Shown here piece by piece: positions 58,757 through 64,000 of a DNA stretch of 64,000 nucleotides (the first letter of the stretch is position 1; every line of letters begins with the position of its first letter). The stretch is taken from NCBI RefSeq assembly GCF_002572525.1, contig NZ_PDBS01000008.1, positions 372,001-436,000 on the forward strand, read 5' to 3'. The notes under the pieces were generated by a model. It made no database searches. It had not been told where the DNA came from and saw nothing but the letters and a program-made list of their open reading frames with translations. This DNA is from Natrinema sp. CBA1119 (lineage in GTDB: Archaea; Halobacteriota; Halobacteria; Halobacteriales; Natrialbaceae). The position numbers and the translations under genes are program-made.

Positions 58757-60786
58757 TACTTGTTAGTGCTGATGATTACGTTCTCGTGCTCATCAACCGA
58801 TGCGTTCATCGATGGATTGAGCGTTATCGTTGAGTGGTCGCCTTCGACGATAGCCGGCCCTTCAATCTCCATTTCCTGATCGAGCGTTGCTCGAGGGTAG
58901 ATCGAAGTCTCGTGCCATTCGCTGTCAAAGTACACTTTGCGAGTATCGCCGTCCGCTGTTTCAGTGTCCGTGATACTGGGGCTCCGGAACTCTTGACTTG
59001 CTGTTTCCTTGCTTCCGACTGCACGCAGATTCACGAACGTGACTGGGAATTCGTCAGATGCAATTCCATACTCTTGTTCGTGCCTCTCGTGGAACTCCTC
59101 TGATAGGTGGTCTATAGAGTCCGCGCTGAGATCCTCATCAGAGACGGGAACATCAACCTCATACGTTTGCCCAACGTATCTCATTTCAGCAACTCGTTCT
59201 ACGTCTACAGCTGCAGGGTCGACGCCCTCTTCTTTGAAGAGTGACTGAATATCTTCTTCCAGTTCTTGGAATTCAGCCGCTAACTCAGCGGGGGTTACTC
59301 CCTCAGCGGGAGTGTAAAACGTTTTATCATCATTGTGCCGAATATCCATCATCGTCCCCCCGACCGCTGAGAGCACACCCGATGCACTTGGAACGACAAC
59401 AGAGCTTACATCCAAGCTCTCTGCAACCTCAGCAGCATGCATTGGCCCACAGCCACCGAATCCAATGAGATAATAGTCGCGTGGATCCTGGCCGCGCTCG
59501 ATTGTCGTCTCACGGACTGCAGCCGCCGTATTCTCGTTTGCAATCTCTAGGATTCCCTCGGCAGCTTCGAGAACATCCATTCCCAGTTGGTCAGCGAGCT
59601 TTTCGATTGCGCTATAGGCTGCGTCTTCGTTGAGCGTTCGTTTCCCACCCAAAAACGTCTCGGGATCGAGACGGCCGAGAACGAGGTGGACATCAGTAAT
59701 TGTGGGTTCGGTCCCGCCCCTATCGTAGCAAACTGGTCCGGGATCAGCGCCAGCACTCTGGGGCCCAACGCGTAGTGAGCCGCCATCGTCTATCCACGCT
59801 ATACTCCCTCCGCCCGAGCCGATCGTCGTCACATCGAGCATCGGCTTGACTAACGGAATATCGAATTTGACCTCATACTCCGTCGTGATGAGCGGCTCCC
59901 CGTCCTCAATCAGTGAGATGTCCGTCGACGTGCCTCCCATGTCCATCCCGATGACGTTCGGTTGATCGACGGCTTCGCCGATCGCCTGACTCCCTTTGAC
60001 CCCTGCAGCGGGGCCTGAGAGAATGGTTGATTCCGCCTGCCGTTTCGCTTTCTCCGTGCCGGCTACACCGCCATCCGAACGAATAACGTAAAACGAACCA
60101 CCGAATCCCTCGTCTGTGAGTTTCCGGTCGAGTGTGTCCAAGTATCCCGCCATAACCGGTTCTAAGGCGGCGTTCATGATCGTGCTGTTGAACCGTGCGA
60201 CCGATCCAAGTTTGCCGCTCACCTCCGAAGAAATAGCGACGTAGATCTCATCGACGGTGTCCTCCAAAATCTCTTTTACCCGTTGTTCGTGTTCAGGATT
60301 CACATACGAGTTGACGAATCCAATTGCGACACTCCGAACTTCGTTTTGGTGGAGTTGTTCGGCGAGGTCATACACTGCTTGTTCATCCAGCGGTTCCGTA
60401 ATCTCTCCCGCTTCATCGATCCGTTCAGGAACTGTGAATCGATGCCGTCGAGACGTAAGCGGTTCCGGCTTCGACTGGTATGGATTGTACAACTCCTCAC
60501 GGTGGTACCGGCCAATCTCGATAAGGTCCCGAAAACCATCCGTCGTGATGAACGGTGTGGCTGAATATTCGCCTTCGATTACTGCGTTCGTGGCGATCGT
60601 ACTGCCGTGCATGAACGTGTCGACCGATGTGAGATCCACATTCGCTGCCTGAAGCGCGTTCATCACGCCTTCTGTAGGATCTCCGGCTGTGGTCGGCACT
60701 TTCTCTTGGACCGTTTTATTCTCGCTACTGAGCCACCCGTACAGGTCGGTGTGTGTGCCACCGACATCCACTGCAATTGTGGACAT
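58756..60786 (-). CDS. hyuA: Hydantoinase A / 5-oxoprolinase-like ATP-binding subunit
   Basis: In this 676-residue protein the N-terminal actin-like ATP-binding fold is STIAVDVGGTHTDLYGW (DVGGTHTD) and NVIGMDMGGTSTDISLIEDG. The middle contains GGSIAWIDDGGSLRVGPQSA and GADPGPVCYDRGGTEPTITD. It continues with YYLIGFGGCGPMHAAEVAES and a C-terminal beta region. It supplies the ATPase half of the hydantoinase/oxoprolinase complex with HyuB. It is the first structural gene of the operon, 133 bases downstream of the iclR stop. Confidence 0.92.
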   Translation of the reverse strand: MSTIAVDVGGTHTDLYGWLSSENKTVQEKVPTTAGDPTEGVMNALQAANVDLTSVDTFMHGSTIATNAVIEGEYSATPFITTDGFRDLIEIGRYHREELYNPYQSKPEPLTSRRHRFTVPERIDEAGEITEPLDEQAVYDLAEQLHQNEVRSVAIGFVNSYVNPEHEQRVKEILEDTVDEIYVAISSEVSGKLGSVARFNSTIMNAALEPVMAGYLDTLDRKLTDEGFGGSFYVIRSDGGVAGTEKAKRQAESTILSGPAAGVKGSQAIGEAVDQPNVIGMDMGGTSTDISLIEDGEPLITTEYEVKFDIPLVKPMLDVTTIGSGGGSIAWIDDGGSLRVGPQSAGADPGPVCYDRGGTEPTITDVHLVLGRLDPETFLGGKRTLNEDAAYSAIEKLADQLGMDVLEAAEGILEIANENTAAAVRETTIERGQDPRDYYLIGFGGCGPMHAAEVAESLDVSSVVVPSASGVLSAVGGTMMDIRHNDDKTFYTPAEGVTPAELAAEFQELEEDIQSLFKEEGVDPAAVDVERVAEMRYVGQTYEVDVPVSDEDLSADSIDHLSEEFHERHEQEYGIASDEFPVTFVNLRAVGSKETASQEFRSPSITDTETADGDTRKVYFDSEWHETSIYPRATLDQEMEIEGPAIVEGDHSTITLNPSMNASVDEHENVIISTNK

Positions 60787-60918
60787 ACCTCATTCGACTG
60801 GTGATTAGAACTTATACAGAGAGGGTGCCCGAACAACTCTGTCGATCTCGCTTTGTCTTGAACTCCCCCTTGAAATCAATGGGAATAAAACAGAATTAAT
60901 GGAGGGATTCCGCTCTGA

Positions 60919-61680
60919 TTAATATTCTAGATTGAGTTCGATAGTATTTGCTGCCTCCCCGACGGCTTTTCGAATTTTCCGGTCGTACTCCTTGTCCTGG
61001 AGTCGCGCTGTCGGTCCTGGAACACTTATTCCAGCATACACTGTTCCGTTCTGCATAATCGGCGCTCCAATAGCACAGACGCCGCTGACCTCCTCTGCAT
61101 TGTTGTACGCGTATCCGCTTTCTCGTACACGCTGTAATTCCTCAAATAGCGCTTCTCTCTCGGTGATTGTATTTTCGGTTTGTGCAGGGAGTCCGTGCCG
61201 ATCAATAATCTGTGTTACTTCCTCCTCATCCATATTAGCTAAAATGCATTTACCCGCCGCGAGAAAGTGCAGATGTGTTCGAAGTCCGCGTCGGCCGCTT
61301 GTCTGGACCGCTTTCTCACCTTTTGCTCGATCTACGTATACGGCTCGACCGTGTTCTTCGACGATGAGCCAGACGACCTCTCCCGTCTCTTCTGCTGTTT
61401 GTTCGAGAGTAGGACGAGCAACTGATGCAACCTTATCATTCCGCAGTGTATACATTCCATGATCGAGAAACTTTAGACTAAGGTGATAAACGCTACCTTC
61501 TTTCCTCAAATACTCTTTTTGGACTAATGTTGAGAGGTATGTATGAGCGGTGCTCTTCGCGATATCAAGAGTACTTGCTAATTCCGTTACGGTGCATCCA
61601 TCTACTTCTTGAATCGCTTCAATGATGTCAAAGACAGTATCTGCTGTCTTGACAGTACGACCCATGTTGTGTTGTGACAT
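60919..61680 (-). CDS. IclR-family transcriptional regulator
   Basis: The start at MSQHNMGRTVKTADTVFDII (61680) gives 253 residues; MGRTVK at 61665 is also possible. The winged helix (residues 8-70) is VDGCTVTELASTLDIAKSTA and HTYLSTLVQKEYLRKEGSVY. The effector domain shows GEVVWLIVEEHGRAVYVDRA and SGYAYNNAEEVSGVCAIGAP. IclR proteins bind small carboxylates and control adjacent catabolic genes. It is on the same strand, just upstream of hyuA-hyuB-oxidase. Candidate operators lie upstream (61753-61773 and 61882-61893). Confidence 0.88.
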   Translation of the reverse strand: MSQHNMGRTVKTADTVFDIIEAIQEVDGCTVTELASTLDIAKSTAHTYLSTLVQKEYLRKEGSVYHLSLKFLDHGMYTLRNDKVASVARPTLEQTAEETGEVVWLIVEEHGRAVYVDRAKGEKAVQTSGRRGLRTHLHFLAAGKCILANMDEEEVTQIIDRHGLPAQTENTITEREALFEELQRVRESGYAYNNAEEVSGVCAIGAPIMQNGTVYAGISVPGPTARLQDKEYDRKIRKAVGEAANTIELNLEY

Positions 61681-61752
61681 ACCCATGGTATCAATGGGCG
61701 CCCTATTAAAGGCCACTAATTCCAGGACTATTATATCTAATGTTATATGAAG

Positions 61753-61893
61753 CTGTTCGGTATTTTCGAACAGTATCTCCTCTCCGTTGAATCGTAACTC
61801 TGGCTTTACGTGTGCTGAGAGATGAGGATGACATACTCCCATCAAATTTCTTCATTATCTATACTAGAAACTACGAATATTTGTTCGGTATTT
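61753..61893. promoter_or_regulatory. Repeated TGTTCGGTATTT element upstream of iclR
   Basis: CTGTTCG-N7-CGAACAG forms an inverted repeat at 61753-61773. Its left part TGTTCGGTATTT (61754-61765) recurs as a direct repeat at 61882-61893. Both are within 215 bases of the IclR start, the usual place for autoregulatory sites of this family. The remaining sequence from 61894 to 62131 shows no gene. Confidence 0.5.
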
Positions 61894-62177
61894 GCTAACT
61901 AGGTTCGTAGCTTTCGGGTCTATTACTGGTGTTCTGATTCGGATCCTGTCGCTTTTTGCTTTCAAATTGTGTGGCTCAGACTTCGATAGATATCCCACTC
62001 AAGGCAAGCACAACACGGATATTCTGGGTTCGCACGGCTTCGAGGAGTTGGAGGGGGTGTCAGTATTAATCAGCGGTCAGAACCGAGCGCGACGTGGGAC
62101 TAGTTTTCAGTCTACCAGATAACCTCTTCATGACATCCTCCCCGGCGTGAACGCCGGGGTTTCCTCGCGCTGGGAGT

Positions 62178-62245
62178 CTCGGCTATGCCGAGTTGCTTCG
62201 AGAGAGCAAGCTCTCTCGTCATCACGAGACGACTTCGTCGTCTCG
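62178..62245. repeat. Hairpin doublet (plus a third hairpin) at the 3' end of tnpB copy 4
   Basis: Perfect hairpins are CTCGGC-TAT-GCCGAG (62178-62192), CGAGAGAGC-AA-GCTCTCTCG (62199-62218) and CGAGACGAC-TTC-GTCGTCTCG (62225-62245). The last two are separated by TCATCA, which is the complement of the TGATGA spacer at 8627. The tnpB stop codon (62222-62224) lies in this spacer. They lie 45-115 bases from the element's right end, where the guide RNA scaffold is expected. Confidence 0.75.
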
Positions 62246-63523
62246 AACGACCACGGAGGCAACTTGCGGGTTCGTGTGCTCCTCGTTGGGACGGGGAGAG
62301 CGTGGTGACTCCAGCCATTCGTGACTGTCCCACTTGAGGCACACAGGCCGTGCCATCGGCCGTGCTACGTCTGTTTCGTGCCGCTTCAGGAACGTCTCGC
62401 TTGCCGAAAGGTCCGCGTGGCCCTCGAAGCCGCAGGTACAGGTCACCGTGTCCTGGTGCCGCGTCGTGTCCTCGGTCGAACCGCAGTTCGGACACGTTTG
62501 CGAGGTCCATTCTTCCGTTCGAACCTCGACGGTGATACCGTACTCCTCGCCGGTGCAACTGAGTCGCTTGATGAACCGCCGGAACGCCCAGAAGTTGTGC
62601 AACTTGGCGTTCGTCCGAACCGACCAGTGCGTCTCGAGTACGTCGGTGAGATCGCCGACATATACTGTCGAAACGCCCTCGTCGTACAGCCGTTCGATCA
62701 CGTCGCGAGCGATCGCGTCCATTGCGTGGTTGCGCCGTCGCGTCCGGCGTCGATACAGTGAGTCGATTCGCTTCGAACTGTACTGGCCTTCCCGAAGCTT
62801 CGACTGAAGTTCGGCAATCCGTTGCGTGGTCTTGCGGAACTGTTCGAACAGGTCGCGGCCTTCGTACAGGTACTGCTCGCCAGTCGAAACCGTACAAGCG
62901 ACGATATTGTTTGCGCCGATGTCCAGAGCGGCGGTTTCGTCCGCCAGTGGGTGTGCCAGTCTAGAATTGTCGATTGTGACTGGCTGAAAGGCCCTGAACG
63001 TCTCGCTCACATCGTCGTAATACAGTTCCAACCGGCCCTGTTTGTCGTACTCCTTCCAGTTCGGATCGCCCTGAACCTCGAGCCGAAGCCGTTCTTGGTA
63101 TCCAAGACCGTACTCCTCTTTCAGGTCTTGGCCAACAAGAATTTCGAGCCGGGAGTGTTCGCCCCATTCGACCGAGTACGACGTATTGCGTATATACGTC
63201 CGCAGTTCGCGACCCTCGTCTTGGTTGCCCCAGAAGCCGGGCTTGCCGTTAGCTTCGCCCTTCTCTCGGAGTGCGAAGAACGAGCGCCACGCTTCGCGGT
63301 TCTTGCGCTCGATCTGTTGAACGGTCGACGCGCCAAGCATACCGCCGTACCGACCGCGGTACTCGTCGATTTCCCAAACGTCGCCGTCCGGGTCGTCGAA
63401 GTTGGTTCAGCGCTGATAATTGATCTCGTTCCAGAGAGCGGCTGAAGCGTCCAACAGTCGACGAAGCAACTCCCCGTCCTCGTCGGACTGGGGAACTACT
63501 TCGAACTCGTTGGTACGCTTCAT
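62222..63523 (-). pseudogene. tnpB: tnpB with an in-frame stop at codon 39
   Basis: From ATG 63523 the frame reads [20 protein letters not shown] and [14 protein letters not shown], meets TGA at 63407-63409, and continues in the same frame [20 protein letters not shown]. The frame is then open to 62222. A restart at MLGASTVQQ (63340) would lack the N-terminal RNA-binding region. The RuvC-I Asp lies in [16 protein letters not shown]. The RuvC-II position is [14 protein letters not shown], with Gly for Glu; [12 protein letters not shown] about 43 residues on may supply an alternative acid. The zinc finger is CPNCG...CTCG, and the RuvC-III Asp lies in [13 protein letters not shown]. Confidence 0.78.
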
Positions 63524-63579
63524 CGCTACTTCTGTGTACGAGCAAAACTAACATAAATCTACGGATTATCGTAGGTACT

Positions 63580-63720
63580 GTGTCGAACCACGTTAACATC
63601 GAAGTCCCTGACGACGAACAGTACGAGCGCATCAAACGTGTGAAAAACGAACACGGCCTGACATGGCGTGGGATGTTGATCCACGCCGCCGACGACTTGG
63701 AGACACCGGCCGAGGAGTAA
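63580..63720 (+). CDS. Small element-encoded protein, ribbon-helix-helix-like
   Basis: The GTG start at 63580 gives 46 residues: VSNHVNIEVPDDEQYERIKR, VKNEHGLTWRGMLIHAADDL. The beta-strand followed by two helices resembles ribbon-helix-helix or AbrB-like small DNA-binding proteins common in haloarchaeal mobile elements. It is divergent from tnpB, inside the element, with 56 bases between the starts. It may control tnpB expression. It appears intact. Confidence 0.6.
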   Translation: MSNHVNIEVPDDEQYERIKRVKNEHGLTWRGMLIHAADDLETPAEE

Positions 63721-63762
63721 TCGGTGGTTTGCGTAGTCGAGTGGCGCGATTCACTCCCGTCC

Positions 63763-63811
63763 TCAGAACGCGAAGCGTTCTGATGTGCGAACGAGACGCT
63801 TCGCGTCTCGT
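63763..63811. repeat. Hairpin doublet near the left end of tnpB element copy 4
   Basis: TCAGAACGC-GAA-GCGTTCTGA (63763-63783) and ACGAGACGC-TTC-GCGTCTCGT (63791-63811) are perfect hairpins separated by TGTGCGA. They are set between CTCCCGTCC and GCCGTAAACGGCGGGA, as if inserted into the terminal hairpin of the element (compare the simple CCCGCCGTGAACGGCGGG at 9938). Confidence 0.72.
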
Positions 63812-63858
63812 CAACGCCGTAAACGGCGGGACTCTCTCGCTGAATTAGGTAGTCTAGG

Positions 63859-64000
63859 CGGGCTGGGGGTCAGTTTCTGATATCGCCACTCCAGACGATC
63901 CCGAAGATGGGCCTGAGATGACCGAGTTCTATGAAAGCACCCGCACAGCGAACGACCGGTTCGGCAGTGAGGATATCGATGACTGGCTACCCCACGCTGT
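63859..64000 (+). CDS. Partial protein running off the right edge, family unknown
   Basis: After a TAG at 63856 an open frame continues to the window end with SDIATPDDPEDGPEMTEFYE, then STRTANDRFGSEDIDDWLPH. The acidic composition is typical of a real haloarchaeal protein. The first ATG is at 63919. Because the element's left end lies only 16 bases before the open frame, the 5' end of this gene may have been removed or displaced by it. Confidence 0.45.

Larger units (their letters stand above)
62132..63842 (-). mobile_element. tnpB-only IS200/IS605-group element, copy 4
   Basis: The right end (minus sense) is GGGGAGGATGTC at 62132, preceded by perfect hairpin CCCCGGCGT-GA-ACGCCGGGG (62140-62159). 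The left end is CAGCGAGAG at 63842 with GCCGT-AA-ACGGC (63816-63827), matching the left end of copy 1 (9938-9967). The element carries a tnpB with an internal stop, a divergent small gene, and hairpin doublets close to both ends. No tnpA is present. Confidence 0.72.

Overview
The window is haloarchaeal chromosomal or megaplasmid DNA. Coding regions are GC-rich and the proteins are strongly acidic. Several regulator and small-protein families are ones I know only from Halobacteria (halocyanin, Bat-type HTH_10, DUF7344-, DUF7437- and DUF7546-like proteins). Upstream regions often carry a TATA-like box about 25 bases before the start codon, which implies leaderless transcripts. I see no rRNA, tRNA or CRISPR array. 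Close to a quarter of the genes are broken by frameshifts, stops or insertions, so this is accessory, actively decaying DNA.

Layout. 0-8.4 kb: a methyltransferase/DUF302 pair, a CoA-disulfide-reductase-like flavoprotein, an M20 peptidase, a decayed MNT/HEPN toxin-antitoxin pair, an HTH/PIN pair, a frameshifted zinc-binding protein and a class V aminotransferase. 8.4-12.4 kb: two decayed tnpB-only (IS1341-type) elements flanking a DUF2270 membrane protein. 12.4-16 kb: a second DUF302/methyltransferase pair (divergent), a thioredoxin/thioredoxin reductase operon with an inverted repeat over its promoter, and a PadR-like regulator. 16-23.3 kb: palindromes, a Tat lipoprotein with beta-propeller-like repeats, gene fragments, an 84-bp MITE, a second MNT/HEPN pair, and a tyrosine integrase split by an IS630-type element. 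23.3-29.5 kb: an FmdE-like protein, a divergent heavy-metal module (HMA chaperone, P1B ATPase, ArsR-like regulator), a serine hydrolase and membrane proteins. 30-32.4 kb: an NmrA-type gene split precisely by a tnpB element.

34.5-53.3 kb is a metal-handling island, most likely for copper or a similar soft metal. It holds a YHS-bearing permease, a CopB-like P1B-3 ATPase, an HMA chaperone, two DUF411 proteins, two DoxX proteins, two DUF7546-like membrane proteins, four SHOCT-tailed membrane proteins (one fused to a halocyanin domain), a Met/His-rich secreted protein, an ABC-2 exporter, a potassium channel, a YHS-MaoC fusion and small HTH regulators. A plausible division of work is sensing (HTH proteins), cytosolic binding (HMA), efflux (ATPase, permease, ABC exporter) and cell-surface binding or redox (DUF411, halocyanin, Met-rich protein). 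This is inference from families and clustering.

54-62 kb: DUF7344 and Bat-type regulators, then an IclR-hyuA-hyuB-FAD oxidase catabolic cluster with candidate operators upstream of iclR. 62-63.8 kb: a fourth tnpB element.

The most unusual signal is a set of paired, perfect short hairpins of differing sequence but constant layout, found at four places (8.6, 16.3, 62.2 and 63.8 kb), three of them inside tnpB elements. Also notable are frameshifts at homopolymers in the metal island, and TnpB proteins that lack the usual second RuvC acidic residue.
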